64,000 nucleotides of DNA from UBA6898 sp964463135 (GTDB lineage Bacteria; Nitrospirota; Thermodesulfovibrionia; Thermodesulfovibrionales; UBA6898): assembly GCA_964463135.1 (NCBI GenBank), contig CAYXBA010000012.1:1-64000 (forward strand), given 5' to 3'. Below the pieces are notes generated by a model that was given only the letters and a program-made list of their open reading frames with translations, was not told the origin of the DNA and ran no database searches. Numbering within the stretch: the stretch's first letter is position 1; the number at the start of each line of letters is the position of its first letter. Of this stretch, positions 31,371-39,495 are shown piece by piece. Made by a program: the position numbers and the translations under genes.

Positions 31371-32045
31371 TCACTGCTTTCGGCGCGGCGGAACAGAGAG
31401 GCCTGCCTTGTTCGCCCCATGCAGACCTGCCTGGCAGGAACGGTCATCCACCAGAGAGAGCCTCCTCACCATTGCCTTTGTCAGGATGCCGTACCGGGGG
31501 CTTTTATCCAGCTTCTCTGCAATGCTGTGCATGGTCTCATCCCGCGTCATCCACTCGCAACGGTCAAAGGCCTTCAGGTCAAGGGGCCGGGTATATCCGC
31601 GGAGGGTCTTTTCCTGATGCAGGTTGTAGTAATGTTCAAAATATGACATGACCAGTTCCCTGACATCGCGGTACACAGGCTCGCGGAAGCGGAGGCCGGA
31701 AAAGTTCGATTTTGCGACCGCTCCCCAGTGGTTGTCATGCTTAAAGAGCGCAAGCACATGGTCATCGTCACGTCTGTTCGGCAGCAGGTCCAGGATCAGT
31801 GCCGGGTATCCCAGTCGATGCAGCATGGCAGCAGCAAAGACAGCGCCATCAAAACACTGGCAGGTCTGCTCCTGCAGGACCCTGAGCGGGGCGCGGTAGA
31901 CCGTTTCCGCGGCGTATGCGAGGTTGTCAAGGAAATGCTGGATCTGGACCGGTTTCTTAAGTTCTGCAATAAGCCTGGCCTCTGCGCTGCTCAGTCTGTC
32001 ATTGAAGTGGTCTTCTGCTGAAAGGTCTGCGGTTCTTCTCTTCAC
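31371..32045 (-). CDS. Transglutaminase-like domain protein
   Basis: A 224-residue protein with a transglutaminase/protease-like core: TCQCFDGAVFAAAMLHRLGY (catalytic Cys in QCFDGAV), DDDHVLALFKHDNHWGAVAK (His and Asp positions of the triad). Outside the core, an N-terminal helical segment and a C-terminal basic region are unassigned. There is no signal peptide, so it is probably cytoplasmic. Members of this fold act as cysteine proteases or peptidases; the substrate is unknown. It is a single gene between the DUF3617 gene and the candidate small RNA. Confidence 0.75.
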   Translation of the reverse strand: MKRRTADLSAEDHFNDRLSSAEARLIAELKKPVQIQHFLDNLAYAAETVYRAPLRVLQEQTCQCFDGAVFAAAMLHRLGYPALILDLLPNRRDDDHVLALFKHDNHWGAVAKSNFSGLRFREPVYRDVRELVMSYFEHYYNLHQEKTLRGYTRPLDLKAFDRCEWMTRDETMHSIAEKLDKSPRYGILTKAMVRRLSLVDDRSCQAGLHGANKAGLSVPPRRKQ

Positions 32046-32197
32046 CCGCTGATTTTAGCGCCTGCTATGCAGCCTGTCAACCGGATCTGATGGGCAGCAG
32101 GCAGGCTTTCGGCTTCAGTGGCTTTGTCATTAAGTTTGAAGCTGAGCCGTGCTGTCAAGGGACAATTTTATCCTGCCTGAGAATTATAATTACTGAA

Positions 32198-32226
32198 TTG
32201 ACAGCAGGCCAAATATCGCCTAAAGT
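32198..32226 (+). promoter_or_regulatory. Sigma-70-type promoter of the candidate small RNA
   Basis: TTGACA (32198-32203) and TAAAGT (32221-32226) are separated by 17 bp; no gene starts downstream on this strand before the terminator at 32364. Confidence 0.65.
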
Positions 32227-32232
32227 GAAGAC

Positions 32233-32364
32233 AAATAGAAATAGACTTAGGGGAGGAAATCAGAACACAACCAGACCGGAGCGGCAAGAACACCGCAGCA
32301 AAGGGTCTGGTACACGGGAGCCGGGCAGCTGGGGAAGACCAATCAGCTGCCCGGCTCTTTCTTT
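32233..32364 (+). ncRNA. Candidate structured small RNA with own promoter and terminator
   Basis: About 130 nt from the predicted start to a strong terminator (14-bp stem GAGCCGGGCAGCTG, 32318-32357, then TTTCTTT). Inside, ACCAGACC pairs with GGTCTGGT and encloses a GCGG/CCGC hairpin with loop CAAGAACA. The longest possible peptide is very short, and no known riboswitch core is recognised. The minus-strand gene at 32395 lies beyond the terminator. This is a prediction; its target is unknown. Confidence 0.55.
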
Positions 32365-32394
32365 GTACTTGCAGCGCCTTCAGTATGGGGTCTC

Positions 32395-32739
32395 CTAGAA
32401 CTTCAGGAAGAATTTGAGCAGGTAATACCAGCCGAGGGCTGCAACAATGATGGCGAGCGTGGCCCCGATAAAAAGGAATGCTTTTCCGGCAGCGCTTTTA
32501 TTCTTTGAGGGACGGCTGCTTTCTGCATGATCCGGCACCCTGCTGCCGGGCTTTTCTCCTTCCTTCCGGGAAGGAGGGGACATCTTTATATCCAGCATCT
32601 CTGAACCCTTGAAATCCCTGTATTGGACCTCCAGTCCCTGCGGCGTTCCGATGTCCTTGCCGCAATGCCGGCATACATTTTCTGTCGCTGTTTGTTTCCC
32701 GCAATGCGGGCAGATGATCAAAGTTGGTTCTTTCATCAT
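32395..32739 (-). CDS. Zinc-ribbon protein with C-terminal membrane anchor
   Basis: A 114-residue protein. An N-terminal zinc ribbon contains CPHCGKQTATENVCRHCGKD (four cysteines in two CxxC pairs). A polar, proline- and lysine-rich linker leads to one hydrophobic helix (AFLFIGATLAIIVAALGWYY) near the C-terminus, so it should be a tail-anchored cytoplasmic protein. The family and function are unknown. The start is one of two adjacent ATGs (32739 or 32736). Confidence 0.75.
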   Translation of the reverse strand: MMKEPTLIICPHCGKQTATENVCRHCGKDIGTPQGLEVQYRDFKGSEMLDIKMSPPSRKEGEKPGSRVPDHAESSRPSKNKSAAGKAFLFIGATLAIIVAALGWYYLLKFFLKF

Positions 32740-32837
32740 TTTTTTCGGTCAATCTCGCTCATCAGATCTCTGCTCAGATTCTACCGCTTTTTAAGGAGAA
32801 ATGAAATGTCTGAACACAACAGGGGGGTGACGAAGAC

Positions 32838-33614
32838 TTATCTGAAGATATCCGACCAGATCTTGACTGCTGTGGCGATAATGATCACTGCAAGCAGCCA
32901 TCGTAAATATTCTGATCTGGTCTTTTTGCCTACCACACTGCCGAAACGCGCGGCAGGGATGGCGCCGATAAGCAATGCTGCTGCCATATGGAAGGGCACC
33001 TGGCCTGTTGCCACCTTTCCGATCAAACCTGCTGAAGATGAGAAGAGCCCGATGGCGAGGGTGCTGCCCAGTGCCACCCGGAGAGGGATCTTCAGGACAT
33101 ACAGCATGAGCGGTATTATGATGAATGCGCCGCCCTGTCCTACCAGCCCGATAAGAAATCCGATAGAAATACCGATAACGATTGCCGTTGATCTATGAAA
33201 GGTCACTTTATCTTCTGTCAGATCATCTTTTGAATAATTTCTCGGAATGAGCATCATGATGGACGCCACAAAGGCAAGTGCGCCGAAGATAAAGAGCAGA
33301 GGTTTGTCCGGGACGATCTTTGATATGAAAGATCCGGTCAGAGATGACAGGAACAGCGAGAAGCCAAGGGTAAGCACAAGGGGTTTGCTGACCAGATTAT
33401 GCTTGTTGTAGAAAAACATGGCTGTAAGGGACGCAAAGAACCCCTGGATCATGGTCAGGCCGGTAATATTCTTGACGCCGATCGGGTCCATCCCGAGAAG
33501 GGGCGGCACGTACAGGAGCAGCGGGAACATAAGTATGCCCCCGCCAATGCCGAGCATGCCTGAGAAGAAGCCGACGATCGAGCCTGCTGCCCATAAGAAG
33601 AGATAGAACCCCAT
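32838..33614 (-). CDS. TSUP (TauE/SafE) family transporter
   Basis: A 258-residue integral membrane protein with about eight helices. Both TSUP repeats are visible, each with a glycine-rich opening: GFFSGMLGIGGGILMFPLLL at the start and GFLIGLVGQGGAFIIIPLML in the middle. Members export or import sulfite, sulfonates or other sulfur/organic anions. It starts 6 nt after selD, so it is in the same transcript. By context it may handle sulfur or selenium oxyanions. Confidence 0.88.
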   Translation of the reverse strand: MGFYLFLWAAGSIVGFFSGMLGIGGGILMFPLLLYVPPLLGMDPIGVKNITGLTMIQGFFASLTAMFFYNKHNLVSKPLVLTLGFSLFLSSLTGSFISKIVPDKPLLFIFGALAFVASIMMLIPRNYSKDDLTEDKVTFHRSTAIVIGISIGFLIGLVGQGGAFIIIPLMLYVLKIPLRVALGSTLAIGLFSSSAGLIGKVATGQVPFHMAAALLIGAIPAARFGSVVGKKTRSEYLRWLLAVIIIATAVKIWSDIFR

Positions 33615-33620
33615 GGTTCT

Positions 33621-34667
33621 TCAGCGCTCTGCGATAATGTGTTTGTCGTCTTTTGGCGGGCTGTCAAGAATATCGCCGATATGGGCCGCCAGAATTCCTT
33701 CCTTCTGCAGAGCAGAGGTCAACTGTTCTTTCTTTGCGGCCGGGACAAAGATAAGCAGGCCGCCTGAGGTCTGGGCATCGTTCATAAGCACTTTTTCATA
33801 TTCCGGCACATCTGCAGCCCATGCAACGTATTGGTTATAGATCTTCAGATTTCCGAGGGTGCCGCCGGGAGCAACGTCATCCTTGATCAGCCTTAACGCT
33901 TCATCGAAGTAAGGAACGCGGCTTGAGTAAATGCGAGCCTGGCATCTGCTTGCAGTAAGCACTTCATTCAGATGGCCGATAAGCCCAAAGCCGGTTATAT
34001 CGGTCGCGGTGCTGACCCCGACCTCACACATGATCTCGCCTGCCCTTTTATTCAAGGTTGCCATGGACAGGGTAAACTCCTCGATCACGGTATCGCTGCA
34101 CATGCCGGCCTTCACCCCGGTAGAGACGATGCCGGTCCCGATCTTTTTGGTCAGGATCAGGGCGTCGCCCGGTTTTGCTTTTGAGTTGTCATAGATCCTG
34201 TCAGGATGAATAAGACCCATGATGGTATAACCGAATTTCGGTTCTTTGTCCTTGATCGTATGGCCGCCGATGATCGATACGCCGGCCTCGGTCATCTTGT
34301 CTATGCCGCCCTGCATGACCCTCTGCAGAGAAGGAAAGAACTCGGGGCTGCTCGGGAACATGGCGATGTTGAGTGCAACCGTTGGTTTCCCTCCCATTGC
34401 CCATACGTCAGAGAGCGAGTTAGCCGCGGCAATGGCCCCGAACCAGTAGGGATCATCTACGATCGGCGTAAAAAAGTCTGTTGTAAGGACAACTGCTACT
34501 TCGTCGGTGATCTTGTAGATACCGGCATCATCAGCATTGGTTGCCCCGACCAGGACATTCTTGTCAGTTAAAGCAGGCAGCTGCCCCAGCACGTGGGACA
34601 GGTCCAGAGGACTGAATTTTGCCGCTCAACCTGCGCAGCTTGAAAGACTGGTAAGCTTGATATCCAT
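33621..34667 (-). CDS. selD: Selenophosphate synthetase SelD, selenocysteine-containing
   Basis: A 348-residue enzyme that makes selenophosphate from selenide and ATP, the donor for selenocysteine and selenouridine. Codon 14 is TGA in MDIKLTSLSSCAGU, at the position of the active-site Cys (Cys17 of E. coli SelD; selenocysteine in other species). The downstream sequence matches SelD throughout: ATNADDAGIYKI, VVLTTDFFTPIVDDPYWFG, DVWAMGGKP, GGHTIKDKEP, FGLIGHLNEV, MNDAQTSGGLLI. A plain scan misses the first 25 codons. ATG 34667 follows GGGGAGG. A hairpin at 34581-34601 may serve as the SECIS element. Confidence 0.95.
34581..34601 (-). promoter_or_regulatory. Candidate bacterial SECIS hairpin of selD
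   Basis: CTGTCCC and GGGGCAG pair over 7 bp (one U-G) around a 7-nt loop, 24 nt after the TGA. Distance and size fit bacterial SECIS elements, though the loop differs from that of fdhF. Confidence 0.5.
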
Positions 34668-34797
34668 AGTAATTACCTCCCCGTGTTTATTTTTTGTCAT
34701 ATTTTATCAGTACCCTGTAAGCTTCTCTGTAATATATATCTCGTGAATCTTTTTTTGCGATGCCTCCTCCTTTATTTTGGACTTCCCGGTGATTTTC

Positions 34798-35586
34798 CTA
34801 ATGCCCTGTTATGATCTGATACCACATCCGCAGGCCGGTGATCGCTATGATCACGGCGATCGCAAGCCTGAGGTATTTGGTATTAATCTTCTTGCTGACC
34901 GTGCTGCCGAACTGGGCGCCGGGTATGGTCCCGATAACAAGCGCAATGGCATAGGGCCAGATGATCTGGCCGGTTGCCATCTTGCCGATGGTCCCGGTGA
35001 CTGCGCCCATGAAGACAATGCCGAGTGTGCTGCCGATCACAATACGGGTCGGTATGTTCAGCAGATAGATCATGACCGGGATATAGATGAAGGCGCCAGG
35101 TGCGCCTACCATGCCGCCGAAGCAGCCGATCAGCAGGCTGACGAGCGTAGCGAGCACCTTATTGTATTTCAGGTCTTCAGGGGCAATGTCCTGGCCCTGC
35201 TCCCTCTTCGGCACGAACATGACCACTGCTGCTATGACCGCAAGGGTTGCAAATATGGCGAGAAGAAGGCTGCTCTTTGCCTGTTTTGAAACAAGCGAGC
35301 CGGCAAGATTGCCGATCGCGTTAGCCGTGCCCATGTATATAAAAATGGACTTGCTCACAAAACGGTTCTTGTTGTGGACGATCAGCCCGGTGAGTGAGGC
35401 CGAGAGGACCTGGACCATGCTGATGGCAGCAACCTGCTTCATATCGAGAAGACCGACGCCGAGGAGCGGCGGCACATACAGGAGAAGGGGGATCATAAAG
35501 ATCGCCCCGCCCAGACCGAGAAGTCCCGAGAGGAACCCGCCGCCCAGACCCAGGAATAAGAGTGTAATAAGAAATTGGATATCCAT
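34798..35586 (-). CDS. TSUP (TauE/SafE) family transporter
   Basis: A 262-residue membrane protein with about eight helices and the two TSUP glycine-rich motifs (GGFLSGLLGLGGAIFMIPLL, then GGMVGAPGAFIYIPVMIYLL). It resembles the second TSUP gene at 32838 but differs clearly in sequence. It begins 2 nt after the candidate selenoprotein stop and precedes selD by about 130 nt. Sulfite or related anion transport is the family role; in this context a selenium compound is possible. Confidence 0.88.
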   Translation of the reverse strand: MDIQFLITLLFLGLGGGFLSGLLGLGGAIFMIPLLLYVPPLLGVGLLDMKQVAAISMVQVLSASLTGLIVHNKNRFVSKSIFIYMGTANAIGNLAGSLVSKQAKSSLLLAIFATLAVIAAVVMFVPKREQGQDIAPEDLKYNKVLATLVSLLIGCFGGMVGAPGAFIYIPVMIYLLNIPTRIVIGSTLGIVFMGAVTGTIGKMATGQIIWPYAIALVIGTIPGAQFGSTVSKKINTKYLRLAIAVIIAITGLRMWYQIITGH

Positions 35587-35588
35587 GA

Positions 35589-35843
35589 TCAGCCTGTCTT
35601 CAGAAGGACGGCCTTCAGATCCTCGCAGGTAATAGTGCCGTCCTGCACAACGATACTGTTATCGACTGCTACTGAGGGGCATAGCGGTGGGTTGCTCTCT
35701 GATTGGTAATCCCGGGACGTTTTACTGATCAGTATTACTTTTGCATTGCATTCTGTTTCAGCCTTCCTGGCTGCCTCAAGGTTCTGCTGTCAACGCTTGC
35801 CCATGGGATCATTGACATAGAGCTTGATGGTGTGTGTACTCAT
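35589..35843 (-). CDS. Candidate thioredoxin-fold selenoprotein, 84 aa
   Basis: One frame with an in-frame TGA at codon 18. It starts at ATG 35843 after GGAGGTGCAAT and begins MSTHTIKLYVNDPMGKR-U-QQ, then continues NLEAARKAETECNAKVILIS, with PPLCPSVAVDNSIVV, where Pro-Ser-Val is the cis-proline position, and ends LKAVLLKTG. The start and end resemble a small thioredoxin-fold protein with a redox residue after the first strand. The frame after the TGA keeps protein-like composition and stays open. A hairpin 16 nt after the TGA fits a SECIS. It is 30 nt from ArsR, 2 nt from TSUP, in a selD operon. No homologue is recalled. Confidence 0.7.
35759..35773 (-). promoter_or_regulatory. Candidate SECIS hairpin of the thioredoxin-fold gene
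   Basis: CAGCC-AGGAA-GGCTG is a perfect 5-bp stem starting 16 nt after the TGA codon. The loop begins AGG, as in the E. coli fdhF SECIS apical loop. Confidence 0.55.
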
Positions 35844-35873
35844 ATTGCACCTCCACGGAGTAAATGATTTTTC

Positions 35874-36215
35874 TTATCTCTGCCTCGTGCCGGGATATTT
35901 GCCCTTCTTTGTAACAGGACAGCAGGCAGGCGCAGGCAGTTCTTCGATATAATCTTTTTTCAGGATCTCAAGCAGGTCAGGGATGATCGGGTCTTTCAGA
36001 AAGTAGCACCTGAGCCTGCCATCCATATAGTGGTCTATCAGGCCCTGCCTCCTGAGCAGGGACAGATGCTGGGAAACGTTCGGCTGGCTTATCTCAAGGA
36101 AGTCCTCAAAGTCGCTTACGCATTTCACGCCCTTCAGGAGCTCTTCAAGGATCTGTATACGGACCGGATGGGCAATGGTCTTCAGGACCTCTACCCTATG
36201 CATTATTGATCTCAT
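35874..36215 (-). CDS. ArsR-family repressor of the selenium/sulfur locus
   Basis: A 113-residue winged-helix regulator: MHRVEVLKTIAHPVRIQILE, recognition helix SQPNVSQHLSLLRRQGLIDH, and the wing. Two cysteines (KCVSDF and RCYFL) sit in helices where metal- or persulfide-sensing members carry reactive cysteines, and CCPVTKKG follows near the end. Sensing of sulfide or selenium species is inference. The ATG at 36215 follows AAGGAA. A perfect 10-bp inverted repeat covers its own promoter, so it should repress its operon. Confidence 0.88.
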   Translation of the reverse strand: MRSIMHRVEVLKTIAHPVRIQILEELLKGVKCVSDFEDFLEISQPNVSQHLSLLRRQGLIDHYMDGRLRCYFLKDPIIPDLLEILKKDYIEELPAPACCPVTKKGKYPGTRQR

Positions 36216-36236
36216 TGTTATGTTCCTTTCTTCTTC

Positions 36237-36275
36237 ATATATGCAAACATTACAATACTTGCATATATTTGTCAA
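36237..36275 (-). promoter_or_regulatory. Promoter and operator of the ArsR/selenium operon
   Basis: On the minus strand TTGACA (36275-36270) and TAATGT (36252-36247) are 17 bp apart. ATATATGCAA (36237-36246) and TTGCATATAT (36259-36268) are perfect 10-bp inverted repeats with a 12-bp spacer, overlapping the -10 box and start. This is the usual position of an ArsR/SmtB operator. Confidence 0.75.
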
Positions 36276-36287
36276 ATAAAAAAGAGT

Positions 36288-36620
36288 TCAGCTGTTGGCG
36301 ACGATGTCGATGAGCTTTGATTTTTCCTGCATCTGTTCGGTAAGGACCTCGCGCATCAGGATGCAGGCCTTGATCACTTTTTCATTGGCAACGCTGTAGT
36401 AGATGTTGACGCCGTCCCTGCGCGTCCTGAGAATACCCCTGTGCCTCATGACCGCAAGATGCTGGGATACATTGGCCTTGGGAACGCCGAGTACCTCGAC
36501 CAGATCAGTGACCGTCTTCTCCCCCTCTTTAAGAGCATTGAGGATCTCGAGTCTCTTGGGGCTAGCGAGGGTCTTGCAGACCTCTGACTGAAGTTCAAAT
36601 AGCGTCTTGCTCTGTTTCAT
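36288..36620 (-). CDS. ArsR-family regulator
   Basis: A 110-residue winged-helix protein reading MKQSKTLFELQSEVCKTLAS, then PKRLEILNALKEGEKTVTDL, recognition helix KANVSQHLAVMRHRGILRTR and wing DGVNIYYSVANEKV. One cysteine lies in the first helix and one near the C-terminus (ACILMREV). The start is uncertain: ATG 36620 fits homologues; ATG 36647 and TTG 36689 are possible. It stands upstream of the promoter of the next ArsR operon, in the same direction, and is divergent from the ROK kinase. Confidence 0.85.
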   Translation of the reverse strand: MKQSKTLFELQSEVCKTLASPKRLEILNALKEGEKTVTDLVEVLGVPKANVSQHLAVMRHRGILRTRRDGVNIYYSVANEKVIKACILMREVLTEQMQEKSKLIDIVANS

Positions 36621-36756
36621 ATATTCATATTTTATTGACTGAGGCATGAAAAGGTCAAGGGAATCTTTCCTGTAACTTCCTTTACTCAAAGGAATATTCT
36701 GTGATACACTTCAAGACTTCATTGATTTTCCGCATTTATAAGGACTGCATAACGGC

Positions 36757-37698
36757 ATGACTGCAACGAAAAAATACGCCATAGGGATAGACCTCGGGGG
36801 AACCAACCTCAGGGTTGCGCTTGTCTCGGAGGACGGTGAGATAGCGCGCAAGATCAAAAAACCGTCGTCAGAACCGGTCCTTGAAGCAGTATTGTCCGCC
36901 ATAGATGAGATAAAACAGACCGAGATCGTGGGCATCGGGCTAGGCGTTGCCGGGCTGATCGACAGAAGGCGCGGCAGGGTCTTCATATCGCCGAACCTGC
37001 ATGCTATTGAAGGCATCGACCTGGTGATGGAGATCCGGAACAGGTTCAATGTTCCGGTGATGATAGAAAATGACGCCAATGTTGCTGCCCTGGGTGAAAA
37101 GACCGCAGGCGCAGGCAAGGGCTTTGATAATTTCGTTCTCCTGACGCTCGGCACGGGTATCGGCGGGGGCATTATTCATAAGGGAAAACTGCTCGACGTG
37201 TCAGCAGAGATCGGTCATATGAGCATAAACGCGGATGCAGGGAAATGTCCCTGCGGCAATATCGGCTGCCTTGAAACCTATGCCTCGGCCCGGGCCATGA
37301 TCGCAAAGGCCGTAGACCTGCTCGAAAAAGGGAACGAGAGCATTCTGAAGGAATGCTGCAAGGGAAGCATTTATAAGATAACGCCCGAGGATATTTACAA
37401 GGCAGCGCTCGAAGGCGATGCGCTCTCCCGCGAGATCCTGAAGGATGCAGGCCGTTTCCTCGGCGTCGGCATTGCGAATCTCATTAATATCATGAGCCCT
37501 GAAGCGATAATCCTTACCGGCGGTCTTGTAGGCGCCTGGAACATTTATGTGCAGGAGGCGATCAAGGAGGCGTCAAGGCGGGCATTCAAAGAGCTCTTTG
37601 ATGCGGTGAAGATCATCCCTTCGTCGCTCGGCGACGATGCCGGTATTGTCGGTGCTGCGAGCCTCGTATTCATGGACGCGGCCGGCAAGGCCCTATAA
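36757..37698 (+). CDS. ROK-family sugar kinase
   Basis: A 313-residue kinase of the ROK family, which phosphorylates glucose or N-acetyl-sugars. ATP motif GIDLGGTNLRVAL near the start, catalytic region MIENDANVAALGE, phosphate motif TLGTGIGGGII, and the zinc site EIGHMSINADAGKCPCGNIG with GCLE. Length is typical. RBS AAGGAC precedes the ATG; lepA starts 9 nt after its end, so it is probably the first gene of the lepA-lepB unit. Confidence 0.9.
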   Translation: MTATKKYAIGIDLGGTNLRVALVSEDGEIARKIKKPSSEPVLEAVLSAIDEIKQTEIVGIGLGVAGLIDRRRGRVFISPNLHAIEGIDLVMEIRNRFNVPVMIENDANVAALGEKTAGAGKGFDNFVLLTLGTGIGGGIIHKGKLLDVSAEIGHMSINADAGKCPCGNIGCLETYASARAMIAKAVDLLEKGNESILKECCKGSIYKITPEDIYKAALEGDALSREILKDAGRFLGVGIANLINIMSPEAIILTGGLVGAWNIYVQEAIKEASRRAFKELFDAVKIIPSSLGDDAGIVGAASLVFMDAAGKAL

Positions 37699-37707
37699 GA
37701 AGAATTC

Positions 37708-39495
37708 ATGTCGAAGAATATCCGCAACTTTTCGATCATCGCCCATATTGACCACGGCAAATCCACGCTTGCCGACCGGCTGCTCGAATTCACCGGCGCC
37801 CTTTCGAAGCGCGAGATGCAGGCCCAGGTGCTCGATTCCATGGACCTCGAGCGGGAGCGGGGCATCACGATTAAGGCCCATGCGGTCAGGCTTAACTATC
37901 AGGCTGATGACGGCAAAGAATATATCCTTAATCTTATCGACACGCCCGGTCATGTTGATTTTTCGTATGAAGTGTCAAGAAGCCTCGCGTCCTGCGAAGG
38001 GGCCCTGCTTATCGTTGACGCAAGCCAGGGTGTTGAGGCCCAGACGCTCGCCAATGCATACCTCGCTGTTGACAATAACCTCGAGATGATCCCGGTCATA
38101 AACAAGATCGACCTTCCGAGCGCTGATCCCGAACGGGTGAAGGAGCAGATCGAAGATGCCCTGGGCATAGACAGCTCTGATGCGATCCTTGCAAGCGCAA
38201 AAGAGGGCATCGGGACCAAGGAGATCCTTGAAGCGATTGTGAAGAAGGTCCCGGCGCCCCCGGGCGACGGGGACAAACCGCTGAAGGCGCTGATATTCGA
38301 TTCCTGGTTCGACAATTACCAGGGAGTCATTATGCTGGTGAGGCTCTTTGACGGAAAGGTCAAGGCAGGCAAGAAGATCCTCCTGATGGCTACAGAAACT
38401 ACGTTTGATGTCCTGCAGGTCGGCATATTCAGCCCTAAAATGACCCCTGTTGAAGAGCTTACCGCAGGAGAGGTCGGATACATCATCGCAAGTATAAAGA
38501 ACGTGGCTGACACAAGGATCGGCGACACGATCACGGATGCGAATAAGCCGGTGACCGAGCCCTGTCCCGGGTACAAGGACATCAAGCCGATGGTCTTCTG
38601 CGGTTTTTACCCGACCGAAACGCATCAGTATGAGAACCTCAGAGATGCGCTGAGCAAGCTCAGGCTCAATGATTCATCGTTCAGCTTTGAGCCGGAGACA
38701 TCGCTTGCCCTTGGCTTCGGCTTCAGATGCGGCTTTCTCGGTCTGCTTCATATGGAGATCATTCAGGAGCGGCTTGAGCGGGAGTTCGGCCTTTCTCTCC
38801 TGAGCACTGCGCCGACGGTCGTCTGCAGGGTGACGTTGTCTGACAAGAGCGTTATCTTCATCGAGAACCCAGCTTCTTTGCCTGAACAGTATGAGATGAT
38901 CGAAGAGCCCTATGTGCTGACGACCATCTTTGTGCCAAAGGAATTTATCGGGCCGATCCTTGATCTCTGTCAGGAGAAAAGAGGCACGCAGAAGGGTTTT
39001 CATTTTGTCGGCAAGGACAGGATCAAGGTCGAATATGAACTGCCTTTGAACGAGATCCTTTGGGATTTTTATGACAAGCTCAAATCCTTTTCCAAGGGAT
39101 ATGCTTCCATGGACTATGAGTTTCTGGGATACAAGGAATCGGACCTGGTAAAGCTCAATGTTATGCTGAACGGCGAGGTCGTGGATGCCCTTTCCTTGAT
39201 AGTTCACAAGGACAAGGCTTATTATAAGGGGCGCCAGCTCGCGGAAAAGCTGCGGGAGAGCATACCGAGGCAGATGTATGAGGTTGCAATACAGGCCGCC
39301 ATCGGCAGCAAGATCATCGCGCGCGAGACGGTCAAGGCAATGAGAAAGGACGTTATTGCCAAGTGTTACGGCGGCGACATCTCGCGGAAGCGGAAGTTGC
39401 TCGAAAAACAGAAGGAGGGCAAGAAAAGGATGAAGCAGGTGGGAAGGGTGGAGCTGCCGCAGGAGGCCTTTCTTGCGATCCTGAAAGTTAAATGA
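37708..39495 (+). CDS. lepA: Elongation factor 4 (LepA)
   Basis: A 595-residue translational GTPase that acts on the ribosome. GTP motifs are complete: AHIDHGKSTLADRLL, DTPGHVDFSYEVS, NKIDLPSADPERV. The LepA-specific C-terminal region GDISRKRKLLEKQKEGKKRM is intact, and length is typical. The stop codon overlaps lepB by 4 nt. Gene context lepA-lepB is widely conserved. Confidence 0.97.
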   Translation: MSKNIRNFSIIAHIDHGKSTLADRLLEFTGALSKREMQAQVLDSMDLERERGITIKAHAVRLNYQADDGKEYILNLIDTPGHVDFSYEVSRSLASCEGALLIVDASQGVEAQTLANAYLAVDNNLEMIPVINKIDLPSADPERVKEQIEDALGIDSSDAILASAKEGIGTKEILEAIVKKVPAPPGDGDKPLKALIFDSWFDNYQGVIMLVRLFDGKVKAGKKILLMATETTFDVLQVGIFSPKMTPVEELTAGEVGYIIASIKNVADTRIGDTITDANKPVTEPCPGYKDIKPMVFCGFYPTETHQYENLRDALSKLRLNDSSFSFEPETSLALGFGFRCGFLGLLHMEIIQERLEREFGLSLLSTAPTVVCRVTLSDKSVIFIENPASLPEQYEMIEEPYVLTTIFVPKEFIGPILDLCQEKRGTQKGFHFVGKDRIKVEYELPLNEILWDFYDKLKSFSKGYASMDYEFLGYKESDLVKLNVMLNGEVVDALSLIVHKDKAYYKGRQLAEKLRESIPRQMYEVAIQAAIGSKIIARETVKAMRKDVIAKCYGGDISRKRKLLEKQKEGKKRMKQVGRVELPQEAFLAILKVK

